Shown here in pieces: positions 18,833-28,114 of a DNA stretch of 64,000 nt. A model generated the notes under the pieces. That model was not told where the DNA came from, did not search any database, and was given only the letters and a program-made list of their open reading frames with translations. A program made the translations under genes and the position numbers. The stretch's first letter is position 1. Every line of letters starts with the position of its first letter. Source of the DNA: Clostridium sp. KNHs205 (GTDB lineage: Bacteria; Bacillota; Clostridia; Lachnospirales; Lachnospiraceae); contig NZ_JNLE01000005.1 in assembly GCF_000702945.1 (NCBI RefSeq), forward strand, positions 868,001 through 932,000, given 5' to 3'.

Positions 18833-18902
18833 GATGTTTCTTCCCCCCCCCTGCTTATATCCTCAAATGATCAAAGTAAATTGTTATCTGAAAGGGAATT
18901 AA

Positions 18903-19739
18903 ATGAAAAAAAGTTTATTACTTGTACTTTTTCTTATATTTTTTATACAGAACAGCGGCTGCTCCAGCAAATCTCCTGAAGAGCTGGTATTTGTACAGGG
19001 CGGCAATTTTGTTAATTCACACTCCTCTTTTTATGGAGAGACAACAGAAATAGAGGATTTTTATATCGGAAAACAGGAAGTCACCCAGAAGGAATGGTCT
19101 GCGGTAATGGGACAAAATCCCTCTGAGTTCAAGGGTGATAACCTGCCAGTTGAAACAGTCAGTTGGTATGAAGCAATTGAATACTGCAATAAAAGAAGTG
19201 ATAAGGAAGGTAAAAAGCAATATTATAATATCAACAAAGAGCAGATTGACACAAATAACACCAATGAATTCGATGACGTAAAATGGATTGTTACAATCAA
19301 TCAGGATGCTGATGGTTACCGTCTTCCTACCGAAGCCGAATGGGAATACGCTGCCGGCGGCGGCCAGCAGAGCAAAAACTATCTTTATAGCGGAAGCGGC
19401 ATTGCAGAAGAAGTTGGCTGGTATTGGAGAAATTCAGGAAAGGACCTCTTATCCGGAGACTGGAGCTGGCCAGCCATATCTGCAAACAATAGCAGCACAA
19501 AAGCAGTAGGCAGCTGTAAACCAAATGAATTGGGGCTTTATGATATGTCAGGAAATGTGCGGGAATGGTGTTTTGACTGGTACGGTGAGGGGGATGCTAA
19601 CAGCAGTTCTTCCAGGGTAACAAAGGGGGGTGGATGGATTGGCGATGTAAGCTGTCTGGAGCCCTCTTTCAGAGGTAAATTCGAAGCCAACGGGAAAGGC
19701 TCCGACCAGGGACTTCGTATCTGCCGGAATGCAGAATGA
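18903..19739 (+). CDS. FGE-sulfatase (SUMF1-like) domain lipoprotein
   Basis: The 278-residue protein has a short lipoprotein signal (LFLIFFIQNSGCSS, lipobox NSGC) and then one formylglycine-generating-enzyme-like domain: EDFYIGKQEVTQKEWSAVMG, LPVETVSWYEAIEYCNKRS, YRLPTEAEWEYAAGGG, LGLYDMSGNVREWCFDWYG and DQGLRICRN. Bacterial proteins with this fold include true sulfatase activators but many are structural or binding proteins. The extracellular anchoring and lack of a sulfatase neighbour argue against sulfatase maturation here. It lies just downstream of the xylanase in the same direction. Function is unassigned. Confidence 0.85.
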   Translation: MKKSLLLVLFLIFFIQNSGCSSKSPEELVFVQGGNFVNSHSSFYGETTEIEDFYIGKQEVTQKEWSAVMGQNPSEFKGDNLPVETVSWYEAIEYCNKRSDKEGKKQYYNINKEQIDTNNTNEFDDVKWIVTINQDADGYRLPTEAEWEYAAGGGQQSKNYLYSGSGIAEEVGWYWRNSGKDLLSGDWSWPAISANNSSTKAVGSCKPNELGLYDMSGNVREWCFDWYGEGDANSSSSRVTKGGGWIGDVSCLEPSFRGKFEANGKGSDQGLRICRNAE

Positions 19740-19760
19740 AAACCAGCTGATTTCCCGGCT

Positions 19761-19915
19761 GTGTCTGAAAACTGCTCGTTGCCGGACCAACAGTTCCACT
19801 TCGTGAGAGGAAAGGTACGATTTTGGGGACGTAGCGGTGTTACGTTCCCCAAATTATAACACTGAATACCGCAAAGCGGGGCATTCAGTACGGTGCAATG
19901 AGTTTTCAGACATGA
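19761..19915. repeat. 155-bp element of nested inverted repeats
   Basis: The outer arms TGTCTGAAAACT (19762-19773) and AGTTTTCAGACA (19901-19912) are perfect inverted repeats, extended imperfectly by TTGC/GCAA. Inside are two further hairpins: TTGGGGACGTA paired with TACGTTCCCCAA (about 19829-19858) and ACTGAAT paired with ATTCAGT (19861-19889). It lies between the converging FGE lipoprotein and ppk1 genes, so it may serve as a terminator, but its size suggests a small non-coding repeat element. Confidence 0.55.
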
Positions 19916-19950
19916 CCAGGGTTTTGGTGCGGGTAGATCAATTGAAATAT

Positions 19951-22077
19951 TTATTTTGGTGTTCTTCTTATTTTTCGGAAGAATTTAAGGATAGATTCTT
20001 TGGAAGCTGCGTTCTTACTGTCCTCCCGCATTGCTTCTTCGATAAATAGCTGCTGTGAATCGATGGGCTCCGCTTCAATGTCGATCTTTCTGTAAGTGCC
20101 GTCCTTACCAAGTATCCTTGCTTTTACGGAATCGCTGAACATAACCTCCAGAATATGCTGAATTCTTTCTTTTATATCCTCATCCAATATAGGGCAGGCA
20201 ATTTCAACTCTTCTCTGGGTGTTTCTGGTCATCATATCTGCAGAGGAAATATACAGCCTGGCATCTTTCCCCAAGCCAAAACTGTAGATTCTGCAATGCT
20301 CCAGGAATCGTCCTACAATACTATACACAGTTATATTATCCGTTTTTCCCTTTATTTCGGGAAGCAGGCAGCAGATTCCTCTGATTATAAGCTTAATCTT
20401 CACCCCTGCCTGAGATGCTTCTGATAACTTATTAATAATTATCTTATCCGTCAGGGAATTGGATTTCATTACAATACTGGCAGCTTCTCCTCTTCTTGCC
20501 TTCTCTATTTCGTCATCAATGAGAGCAATGAGATTATTCTTGAAAGAATAAGGAGCCACAAAGAGGTTGTTGTAATTCCCTTTTAAGTTACTAATGGACA
20601 TATTCTTAAAGAATTCATTGGCTTCCTGCCCGATTATCTGATTAGCTGTCATGAGGGAAAGATCTGTATACAGTTTAGCGGTCTTCTCGTTATAATTTCC
20701 CGTTCCTATCTGTGTGATATAAAAGATACGGTTTCTGTCTCTTCTGGTAATGAGACAGATCTTACTGTGTACCTTAAAGCCTTCAAATCCGTAAATAACA
20801 TTACAGCCTGCCTCTTCAAGACGCTCTGCCCACTCTATGTTATTCTTCTCATCGAACCTTGCCTTTAACTCCATAAGAACCGTTACTTCTTTGTTATTCT
20901 CTGCAGCGTTGCAAAGGTAATCAATGATTCTTGAATTTCTGGACAAACGATAAATGGTTATTTTAATCGAGATTACAGATGGGTCCTGGGCACTTTCTCT
21001 AAGAAGCTGAAGAAAGGGTTCCATCTGGTCATAGGGATAGAACAGCAGGATATCCTTACGTTTTAACTGCACCGAAATATTTTCATGGCTGTTTAACAGG
21101 GAAGGGTATTGTGGTTTAAACACCGGATAGCTTAGCTGCTTTAACAGGGCTGAGGGTAAATGGCCCTGCAGGTCAAATACAAATCCAAGTACTAAGGGAG
21201 CTACACTTGTAAATACCTGTTCTTTCGTCAGATTCAGTTTAGAAAGCAGAAAGCTGCTCAGACTCTTGCTTAAGTGTCCCTGAACCTCCAGCCTTACCGG
21301 TGAAAGCCTGGCTCTTTTCTTAATGACCTTCTTCATTCTCTCCCGGAAATCGTCATCTACCTCAAAGACTTCATCCTCAGGACTGATATCTGCATTTCTT
21401 GTAACAGATATGACTGCTGCGCAATCCACCTTGTACATGCCGAACACTTCTGCTATGTGTTCTAATACAATCTTCTCCATCAGTATGTAGCTGTTTTCTG
21501 TACCAGGAAGCATAAAATAAGCAGGTAAGGACTGAGATATGGGAATAAGTCCAAACTTCGTGGATTCCCCTGTAAACTCACATATAATATAGATTCCCTT
21601 ATTTACAAGATGAGGGAATGGATGCCTGGAGTCAATCACCTGAGGGGACAGTATGGGTTTGATATCCTCTTCAAAGATTTTATCCAGTTGTTTTTTCTCA
21701 CTTTTTTTCAGTTCACCGCTCTCCAGATTACGTATTCCAAATTCTCGGAGCTTCTCTTCCACCGTCTGAAATACCCGATCCCGCTCTTTATACAAGGGTA
21801 CTGCAGCCTGAAATATGAGCTCCAGCTGCTGTTTTGCCGTAAGTCCGGTCTTATCGTCCACATTATTATCCATATACATAAGGTCGGTAAGACTGCCTAC
21901 CCTTATCATAAAGAATTCATCCAGATTGCTGGTAAAGATGGATACGAATTTCAACCGTTCATAAAGAGGCACAGTCTCCTCCTCTGCTTCCTCCAACACA
22001 CGTCTGTTAAAGCGAAGCCACGACAGTTCCCTATTCTGCATAAAGGGTTCATCATTTTCCAGATGGGGCATACACAT
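19951..22077 (-). CDS. ppk1: Polyphosphate kinase 1
   Basis: The 708-residue enzyme makes inorganic polyphosphate from ATP and can run in reverse. It begins ENDEPFMQNRELSWLRFNRRVLEEA, the conserved N domain, and has the two phospholipase-D-like catalytic segments GFKVHSKICLITRRD (the autophosphorylated His) and YISSADMMTRNTQRRVE, plus QIGTGNYNEKTAKLYTD. Length equals the family norm. Its start overlaps the end of the ppx gene by 26 bp, so the two are translated as a coupled pair. Synthesis and breakdown in one operon suggest tight control of polyphosphate level. Confidence 0.97.
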   Translation of the reverse strand: MCMPHLENDEPFMQNRELSWLRFNRRVLEEAEEETVPLYERLKFVSIFTSNLDEFFMIRVGSLTDLMYMDNNVDDKTGLTAKQQLELIFQAAVPLYKERDRVFQTVEEKLREFGIRNLESGELKKSEKKQLDKIFEEDIKPILSPQVIDSRHPFPHLVNKGIYIICEFTGESTKFGLIPISQSLPAYFMLPGTENSYILMEKIVLEHIAEVFGMYKVDCAAVISVTRNADISPEDEVFEVDDDFRERMKKVIKKRARLSPVRLEVQGHLSKSLSSFLLSKLNLTKEQVFTSVAPLVLGFVFDLQGHLPSALLKQLSYPVFKPQYPSLLNSHENISVQLKRKDILLFYPYDQMEPFLQLLRESAQDPSVISIKITIYRLSRNSRIIDYLCNAAENNKEVTVLMELKARFDEKNNIEWAERLEEAGCNVIYGFEGFKVHSKICLITRRDRNRIFYITQIGTGNYNEKTAKLYTDLSLMTANQIIGQEANEFFKNMSISNLKGNYNNLFVAPYSFKNNLIALIDDEIEKARRGEAASIVMKSNSLTDKIIINKLSEASQAGVKIKLIIRGICCLLPEIKGKTDNITVYSIVGRFLEHCRIYSFGLGKDARLYISSADMMTRNTQRRVEIACPILDEDIKERIQHILEVMFSDSVKARILGKDGTYRKIDIEAEPIDSQQLFIEEAMREDSKNAASKESILKFFRKIRRTPK

Positions 22078-22978
22078 TCTCCTTTATTATTCTTTCGTAT
22101 AGATATCCTTCTCTGACACCATAACGACTGACAAATATTTCTTTTGCACTGTAGAAATCAGCTATGGTATCCACTGCAATCAGCCCCGGGATTATGGTAT
22201 GGATTCTATCCGGGATTACCTGCAATACCGGTGATATGGTCTGCTTTCTGCTATTTTTTATTGTATCGAGGATTTCTTTTATGTCAGAGGTTTTTATTAT
22301 GATATTTTCTTTACCATAGCCATAAATCTGATTGCTCAGCTTGGCGGCCGCACGCATGGTACCGCCTACACCACAGATAAAAGGTGCTGTTTCTTCTTTT
22401 AATTCCAGGGACTTTAATGTCTCCTTTATATGTTCTCTTATTAATTCTCTCTCTTCTTCTTTGGGAATAATCTTTTTTACATAATTTACATAAAGATTTA
22501 AAGAACCAACAGGCATACTGGTTGCATATTGAATCTGTCTGTCCTGAAAGGACACCAGCTCAGTACTTCCGCCGCCGATATCTACCAACACGCCGGAGCT
22601 TTCCGGAAATACCTTTATAGCCCCTTTAAAGTCAAGAGTAGCTTCTTCCTCACCGGATATTAATTCTACATCCAGACCGGTTATTTCTTTGATTGTCTGG
22701 ATTACTTCTTTGGTATTTACTATATTTCTAAGGGAAGCCGTTGCAAATATATTTAACTCTTCCTCTTTGATTCCAAAATTACTGATATAATGCTTATACT
22801 CATTTAATATATCACAGGCCCGCTTTATTCCTGCGGTGCTAAGCCTCTCTTTTTTGATATAGTTAACAAGGCCCGCCATGGTTTTCTTTTCAAAGATTGA
22901 CTTTAAACCCATTTCACTTGTTTCATAAATACATAGTCTCATAGTGTTGGAGCCTAAATCCACAATTGCATACAGCAT
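22052..22978 (-). CDS. ppx: Ppx/GppA-family exopolyphosphatase
   Basis: The 308-residue product has the ASKHA-fold phosphate loops AIVDLGSNTMRLCIYE at the N-terminus and SGVLVDIGGGSTELVSF in the middle, with the glutamate-containing segment NIFATASLRNIVN. It corresponds to the short, catalytic-only form of Ppx without the HD-like C-terminal domain. It hydrolyses terminal phosphate from polyphosphate or guanosine pentaphosphate. ppk1 follows with a 26-bp overlap. Confidence 0.93.
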   Translation of the reverse strand: MLYAIVDLGSNTMRLCIYETSEMGLKSIFEKKTMAGLVNYIKKERLSTAGIKRACDILNEYKHYISNFGIKEEELNIFATASLRNIVNTKEVIQTIKEITGLDVELISGEEEATLDFKGAIKVFPESSGVLVDIGGGSTELVSFQDRQIQYATSMPVGSLNLYVNYVKKIIPKEEERELIREHIKETLKSLELKEETAPFICGVGGTMRAAAKLSNQIYGYGKENIIIKTSDIKEILDTIKNSRKQTISPVLQVIPDRIHTIIPGLIAVDTIADFYSAKEIFVSRYGVREGYLYERIIKENVYAPSGK

Positions 22979-23128
22979 ATCATTTCCTCCTGTCTGCCCG
23001 GGTACAACCTACTGGCATTGTATCCCGACAATGTTTTAAATATGTAAAGTATTTATTAAGACAATGTAAAATTCTACAAAATACTGCATTTTACTTCTAC
23101 ATTATAATTTTGCTTCCATAACATCATT

Positions 23129-23689
23129 TTACTTTATAATATCATAACCTTGTTTCAGAACTTTGGATTTAATGTATTGAAAGGTTTCCTCTTCTCCTTT
23201 TTCCATTAACATTACCAATAGTTTTTCTAAGAGCTTTTCTGTTTCCGGGTGTATTAAATAGTGCTGTCTTGAAGTATTAAAATAATCATAGGCATCTCTG
23301 TCGGTATATGCCTCTTTGTTGTAGATTCTGCTGGCTGCTACCCTGTCGCAGAACATCTCTACAACGTAATTTACCGGCATCCTCATTCCGGACATGGGAG
23401 CCCCCTCATTTACACTGTAATCAATCCAATATTCCAGATGGTGTTTGTTTCTGCCTTTATGATGAAGCCATGCCAGACTGTAGCCTCGGTCTTCTCGTTC
23501 TGCATTGTTTGGACTTCTATTTCCCTGAAAATACTTTGCACCTACCAGAAATTCTACAGGGCTGTATTTGGACATATCGTGTAACAATCCCTGCCTGTAA
23601 AGCCCTGCTCTGAAACAATATCTCATCACCAGATATTTATGATGATTAATTGTTCTTAAATGCTGTAACCACTTCATTCTGCCTGCCAT
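23129..23689 (-). CDS. DUF5662 family protein
   Basis: The 186-residue product has LRTINHHKYLVMRYCFRAGL, GLLHDMSKYSPVEF and LAWLHHKGRNKHHLEYW. The spaced His and Asp residues (NHHK, LLHDMSK, HHKGRNKHH) resemble an HD-like metal site and match DUF5662, a family found in Firmicutes and their phages. The function is unknown. No signal peptide is visible. It stands alone on the minus strand after ppx and could be a phage-derived single gene. Confidence 0.75.
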   Translation of the reverse strand: MAGRMKWLQHLRTINHHKYLVMRYCFRAGLYRQGLLHDMSKYSPVEFLVGAKYFQGNRSPNNAEREDRGYSLAWLHHKGRNKHHLEYWIDYSVNEGAPMSGMRMPVNYVVEMFCDRVAASRIYNKEAYTDRDAYDYFNTSRQHYLIHPETEKLLEKLLVMLMEKGEEETFQYIKSKVLKQGYDIIK

Positions 23690-23875
23690 ACCTGCTTTCC
23701 GGCCCTTTCCCTCATGTTTGGGTTTTATTATATTCTTCCCTTTCAGTTAATGCAACCATTTCGCCGTAAAAAGTCAAATTTTGTGGTACTGGCTGGTGAC
23801 GCGGAGGATATTCTATGGCGGGGAACGATGACTCGCTTCAAGGTCTCTGTCATGAAAGGTTGTGCGCTCAGCCAG

Positions 23876-23971
23876 TGGTGGATTTATACCTATGTTACGT
23901 AAAGACATCTTAGGACACAGTTCCAATTACCATTATACCATGGTGGATTTATACCCATGTTACGTAAAGAC
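23876..23971 (+). repeat. Two 31-bp direct repeats, 65 bp apart
   Basis: Copies at 23876-23906 and 23941-23971 both read TGGTGGATTTATACC, then T or C, then ATGTTACGTAAAGAC; this is the only mismatch. Together with the hairpin at 23988-24036 they fill the gene-free stretch 23690-24081. Confidence 0.8.
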
Positions 23972-23987
23972 CCCTGGCAAGCTGCTA

Positions 23988-24036
23988 GCACCGAAGGTAC
24001 TGCCTTGCTCGGGGGAGCCCGGCAGTGCTCTGGTGC
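23988..24036. other. Nested GC-rich hairpin
   Basis: Three helices stack in one arm: GCACC/GGTGC outermost, ACTGCC/GGCAGT, and GCTC/GGAGC at the tip. It lies 45 bp past the stop of the amino-acid permease gene and just after the direct repeats. No T-run follows on either strand, so an ordinary terminator is unlikely. Confidence 0.55.
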
Positions 24037-24081
24037 AACTACTGTCATTTAAGTGTCATAGGAATTCCTTCAATAGAAGGT

Positions 24082-25551
24082 CTATTTTTTTCTGTTACTG
24101 TTATCTTTCTGACGTTCTCTCCTATAAGCTTTTAGGTTGGTAAGTTCCTTGGAGGCCTCCATACTTAGCCGGTTGTTCAGGTGATTTGATTCGATGTTAC
24201 TTTTTGTTTCCTTCCGGAACTGTTTTACGATCAGATAGGCTACACCGTAGAATATAACGATTGCAATTCCTGCTATTAGTCCTGTTCCCTGACCTTTGAT
24301 AAAGGGCATGCTTATTATGGCAACGATTAGACATAGAAGTACAAACAAGGAGGAATATGGAAATCCTCTTAACCGTAGCCTGTCTTCCGGTTTTCCGTGA
24401 TTTCTTCGGAATCGGATGTGGGTTGCCATTATCATGGAATAGGTAAACAGGGCAGAGAAGCCGCCGGCACTGATTAGGAACAGATATACCTGAGGAAGCA
24501 GTAATCCTACATATAAGCCAAGCAGCATGGCTGCACCGGAGAATAAGATTCCCTTATAGGGTACTTCTTTCACTTCTTTTAGAAATGGCGGTGCCCATCC
24601 GTCATCTGCCAGTGACCTTATCATTCTTCCCAGTCCGAACATGGAAGCTAACATTGTGGATAGGATGGCAGTTATTAATACAATATTCAGGACTGTGCCT
24701 GCCCAGGTAAATCCGTAGCGGTTAAGCACTGCTACCATTGGGCTTACATCTTCTCTTATTTCTCCTGTTGGTATCAGGAAAAGGGTGGTACCTACTGACA
24801 GTATATATAAAGCTAACAGTATTACCACTGTTCGGTGGATTGCTTTTGGTACTGTTTTTCTGGGTTCTCTTGCTTCTGAAGCTGCAAGGCCGATTATCTC
24901 AAAGCCTGCATAGGCAAACATGATTATTAGCAGACTTCCTGCAAGCCCTCTGAAACCGTCCGCAAAAAATGCCTCATTTGTAATTGCCGGAGTATCAAAA
25001 ACGGCAGCTGCACCATTTGTTGTTACGCCCCTTACAATTCCCAATATAAGTAATACACCCATTATAATAAATGCTACTACCGTCAGCATTTTTATAGCTG
25101 CAAGTCCGCTCTCTAATTTACTTAGTCTGCTTGCACCCAGTAGATTAATCAGTGTTACTCCTATTATTATGGTACTTCCCAATATAGTAGTAGAAACCTC
25201 CGGAAACCAGTTTTTAACCAGTAATGATATTGCGGTTGCTTCACTGGACATGGCAAGTACCATTCCTGTCCAGTATACCCAGCCTGTTATAAATCCTGCT
25301 CCTGGTCCATAGGCATCGGCGGCAAATCCTCGAAAGGAACCAACGCCCGGATTATTCACAGTCATTTCAGACAACGCAAATAATATAAAATAAACAAGTA
25401 CACCACCCAATATATAAGAAAGGATTATTGAAGGACCTGCAGAGTGTATTGCCACAGAAGATCCTAAAAAGAAGGAACCGCCGATTACGGAACCCACTGC
25501 CATCATTGTCAGCTGCCAGGCTGATAATCCTTTTTCATGCTTTTCACCCAT
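24082..25551 (-). CDS. APC-family amino-acid permease
   Basis: The start is taken at the ATG at 25551 (MGEKHEKGLSAWQL), which has GGAGG five bases upstream; the longer frame to 25593 has none. The 489-residue protein has about twelve membrane helices and the APC signature at the first helix, MMAVGSVIGGSFFLGSSVAIHSAGPS, with unwound GSVIGG, and GYAGFEI-like AYAGFEIIGLAASEARE in helix 6. It should import or exchange an amino acid by proton symport; substrate unknown. It ends in a basic cytoplasmic tail. Confidence 0.93.
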   Translation of the reverse strand: MGEKHEKGLSAWQLTMMAVGSVIGGSFFLGSSVAIHSAGPSIILSYILGGVLVYFILFALSEMTVNNPGVGSFRGFAADAYGPGAGFITGWVYWTGMVLAMSSEATAISLLVKNWFPEVSTTILGSTIIIGVTLINLLGASRLSKLESGLAAIKMLTVVAFIIMGVLLILGIVRGVTTNGAAAVFDTPAITNEAFFADGFRGLAGSLLIIMFAYAGFEIIGLAASEAREPRKTVPKAIHRTVVILLALYILSVGTTLFLIPTGEIREDVSPMVAVLNRYGFTWAGTVLNIVLITAILSTMLASMFGLGRMIRSLADDGWAPPFLKEVKEVPYKGILFSGAAMLLGLYVGLLLPQVYLFLISAGGFSALFTYSMIMATHIRFRRNHGKPEDRLRLRGFPYSSLFVLLCLIVAIISMPFIKGQGTGLIAGIAIVIFYGVAYLIVKQFRKETKSNIESNHLNNRLSMEASKELTNLKAYRRERQKDNSNRKK

Positions 25552-25789
25552 GTTAACCTCCATTCTTATGTTTGAAGAAAATTGCGCCAGCATTAAATTT
25601 TACTATTAGTATCCCACAGAAGTTTTATTATATTAGCTGACTTTTGATTTTCCTTTTTAGCATGAGATTTTATAATTGAAAACTGCTATAATTTAGTAAT
25701 TATATTGTTTATATTCAGAAGATGTTATACTATAATAATAGTCATACAATCAGGTTATTTTACTTAGATTTCACAGTAAGGAGATGTTT

Positions 25790-26452
25790 ATGAAGTTTAT
25801 GAGATTTATATCATTAATAAATTTTTTTATTATTCTTTCACTGGTTTTGCTTTCAGGCTGCAGCAGAGAAAACACAAAAAGCAATATTAACTATGAAACC
25901 CAAACTATCAGAGAGGATATATTATTTGATACTCATAATGATGATTTTATATTTATCAAAGGAGAGGATATCAATTCAGAGGGTAGCAACGCATTTATGG
26001 AATTTGATATGGACAAAAACGATGGTACAAGGGAAATGTTCATGATACGGGCAGATGTTAAAAGCGGTACTGAGATTATGTACTACAATGATAAGGCTGC
26101 GGTTAATCTATTACATGCGCTTAAGAACAATCCATTAGAAAATATAAATGCATTTAAGGAAGGAACTCTCCCGAGGGAAGATTATTATTATCAGGTTAGC
26201 TTCTATGATCTGGATGAAGATGGTCAGAAAGAAATAATACTCTCTATTGGCAACATGCTTGATGAAGAAGTCAGTATTATCTTTAAAACTACCGATTCTT
26301 TAGATACCCCGGCAAAATATATCGGTGCTGCCTACGGCGGGCAAAGTATGTATATAGCTTCTAATTACCATATTTATGCACCCTATGGCACTGAGGATCA
26401 GATAAAGGATTACATGTATTTTAATGAGAAACTGTATAAAGCTGTAGACTAA
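25790..26452 (+). CDS. Predicted lipoprotein of unknown function
   Basis: The ATG at 25790 is preferred because AAGGAG lies six bases upstream; the ATG at 25784 would sit on that site. The product (220 residues) has a lipoprotein signal with lipobox LLSGC. The extracellular part contains FYDLDEDGQKEIILSIG, a D-x-D-x-D-G calcium-loop-like motif seen in VCBS/FG-GAP-type repeats. It is a single copy, acidic and Tyr/Asn-rich. No close family is recognised. Confidence 0.75.
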   Translation: MKFMRFISLINFFIILSLVLLSGCSRENTKSNINYETQTIREDILFDTHNDDFIFIKGEDINSEGSNAFMEFDMDKNDGTREMFMIRADVKSGTEIMYYNDKAAVNLLHALKNNPLENINAFKEGTLPREDYYYQVSFYDLDEDGQKEIILSIGNMLDEEVSIIFKTTDSLDTPAKYIGAAYGGQSMYIASNYHIYAPYGTEDQIKDYMYFNEKLYKAVD

Positions 26453-26500
26453 TCTTCTGCTCATGATTCAAATCCTATGTTAAACTTAAGAGGGATATCC

Positions 26501-26533
26501 ACTCAGTCCTTATACTGTTCATAAGGACTGAGT
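26501..26533 (+). terminator. Strong hairpin after the lipoprotein gene
   Basis: ACTCAGTCCTTAT pairs perfectly (13 bp) with ATAAGGACTGAGT across a short loop, about 50 bp after the lipoprotein stop. It lacks a clear T-run (GTGATAACCCCCCC follows), so it may be a processing or stability hairpin rather than a classical terminator. Confidence 0.5.
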
Positions 26534-26658
26534 GTGATAACCCCCCCAGGTTCACTGCTAACTATCATCAAGCTTCTCTAAAGGTTTCATTTTGCAATAA
26601 ATTATGCTACAATTGTCAGGAAAACCAACAAAGCAATAGCAGACAGCTCGAATTATAA

Positions 26659-26685
26659 GTACTGTCAAATGTAATGTGACAGTAC
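26659..26685 (+). promoter_or_regulatory. Operator-like palindrome upstream of the MATE gene
   Basis: GTACTGTCA (26659-26667) and TGACAGTAC (26677-26685) are perfect 9-bp inverted arms with a 9-bp spacer. The right arm covers a possible GTG start (26676) that has no ribosome site, so the palindrome is more likely a repressor site, as is common for drug exporters. Confidence 0.5.
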
Positions 26686-26708
26686 CCCTTGCAGAAAGAA
26701 GAATAGTT

Positions 26709-28073
26709 TTGAAGAAGCAAAATGATTTTACAAAAGGCAGTGTTATAAGAAATATTTTAAGACTTTCCCTTCCAATGACCGTGGCTCAGTTGATCAATGT
26801 TTTATACAGTGTAATTGACCGTGTTTATATCGGTTTGATTCCTGAAAATGCCACGCTTTCCATGACGGGCATCGGTCTAACCCTCCCAATTCTTACTATT
26901 ATTATCGCTTTTTCCAATCTCTTTGGTATGGGAGGTGCTCCTTTATGTTCCATCGCCAGAGGCAAAGGAAATAATGAAGAAGCAGAAAAAATTATGGGTA
27001 ATTCCTTTTCACTGCTTCTCATATTTTCCCTTTTGTTAACCCTTTTAGGTTATATATTAAAAGAACCTTTACTTTATCTCTTTGGCGCAAGTAAAGAGAC
27101 CTTTCCCTATGCCAATGACTTTATCAGTATCTATCTGATAGGTAACCTGTTCGTTATGATCAGTCTAGGCATGAATAGCTTTATTAACTCTCAAGGCTTT
27201 CCTGGAATTGGTATGGCTACTGTCCTGTTAGGAGCAGTTGCAAATATTATCCTTGACCCAATCTTTATCTTTGTATTTCATATGGGAGTTAAAGGCGCTG
27301 CACTTGCTACTGTTATCTCCCAGTTCTTATCCGCCTTCTGGGTATTCCGTTTCCTTACCGGAAATATGGCCATACTTCGGCTTAAATGGTGTAACCTGAA
27401 ACTGAAGGCCTCTATTGTGAAACAGATTACGGCTCTTGGCCTCTCAGGGTTTATGATGGCTATTACCAACAGCATCGTCCAGATCGTCTGTAATAAGAGC
27501 CTTCAATTTTACGGTGGTGATCTATACGTTGGTGTTATGACCGTACTTAATTCCATCAGAGAAATCATATCCATGCCCGTATCCGGCTTAACAAACGGTT
27601 CACAACCTGTTATTGGATTTAATTACGGTGCCGGTGAGTATCACCGTGTCCGAAAGGCTATCCGTTTCATGTCTGCTGCCTGTATTGCTTACACCCTGGC
27701 AGCCTGGGGGGTATTACATACTTTTCCCCATTTTTTCATACAGATCTTCAACCACAATGAAAACCTAATAAAAGCAGCAGAAACAGCCGTGCGGATTTAC
27801 TTTTTCGGTTTCTTTATGATGTCGTTGCAGTTTGCCGGACAGTCTGTCTTTGTAGCCTTAGGCAAAGCTAAGTATGCGGTATTCTTTTCAATCCTTCGTA
27901 AAATTGTTATTGTTGTACCACTGACAATACTGCTGCCAAGAATTCTGACAACCGGAACGGACGGAGTCTTCCTCGCGGAACCTGTATCTAATTTCATTGG
28001 TGGCAGTGCCTGCTTTCTTACTATGTTAACAGTGGTAAAAAGAGAATTAAAGACAAAAGAAATAGCTGTCTGA
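26709..28073 (+). CDS. MATE-family multidrug/Na+ exporter
   Basis: The product (about 454 residues from the TTG at 26709, or 465 from the GTG at 26676) has twelve predicted membrane helices in two homologous halves. The N-terminus FTKGSVIRNILRLSLPMTVAQLINVLYSVIDRVYIG is typical of the DinF/NorM-like group, and PVSGLTNGSQPVIGFNYGAG is the second-half counterpart. It should expel cationic compounds using a Na+ or H+ gradient. The TTG start is favoured because the GTG lies inside a palindrome and has no ribosome site, but AGAAAGAAG before the TTG is only modest. Confidence 0.9.
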   Translation: MKKQNDFTKGSVIRNILRLSLPMTVAQLINVLYSVIDRVYIGLIPENATLSMTGIGLTLPILTIIIAFSNLFGMGGAPLCSIARGKGNNEEAEKIMGNSFSLLLIFSLLLTLLGYILKEPLLYLFGASKETFPYANDFISIYLIGNLFVMISLGMNSFINSQGFPGIGMATVLLGAVANIILDPIFIFVFHMGVKGAALATVISQFLSAFWVFRFLTGNMAILRLKWCNLKLKASIVKQITALGLSGFMMAITNSIVQIVCNKSLQFYGGDLYVGVMTVLNSIREIISMPVSGLTNGSQPVIGFNYGAGEYHRVRKAIRFMSAACIAYTLAAWGVLHTFPHFFIQIFNHNENLIKAAETAVRIYFFGFFMMSLQFAGQSVFVALGKAKYAVFFSILRKIVIVVPLTILLPRILTTGTDGVFLAEPVSNFIGGSACFLTMLTVVKRELKTKEIAV

Positions 28074-28095
28074 CACTGGGTCAGGCAGCTATTTC
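28059..28095. terminator. Bidirectional hairpin between converging genes
   Basis: The 16-bp arms GAAATAGCTGTCTGAC and GTCAGGCAGCTATTTC pair with one mismatch across a 5-base loop. It overlaps the last codons of the MATE gene and lies just past the stop of the reductase on the other strand. Confidence 0.75.
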
Positions 28096-28114
28096 TCATA
28101 TCCTTACATTTATA

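Noticed and set aside
23876-23971. Possible CRISPR array
   Set aside because: Only two repeats, with spacing larger than the repeat pattern allows for confidence, and no cas genes in the window.
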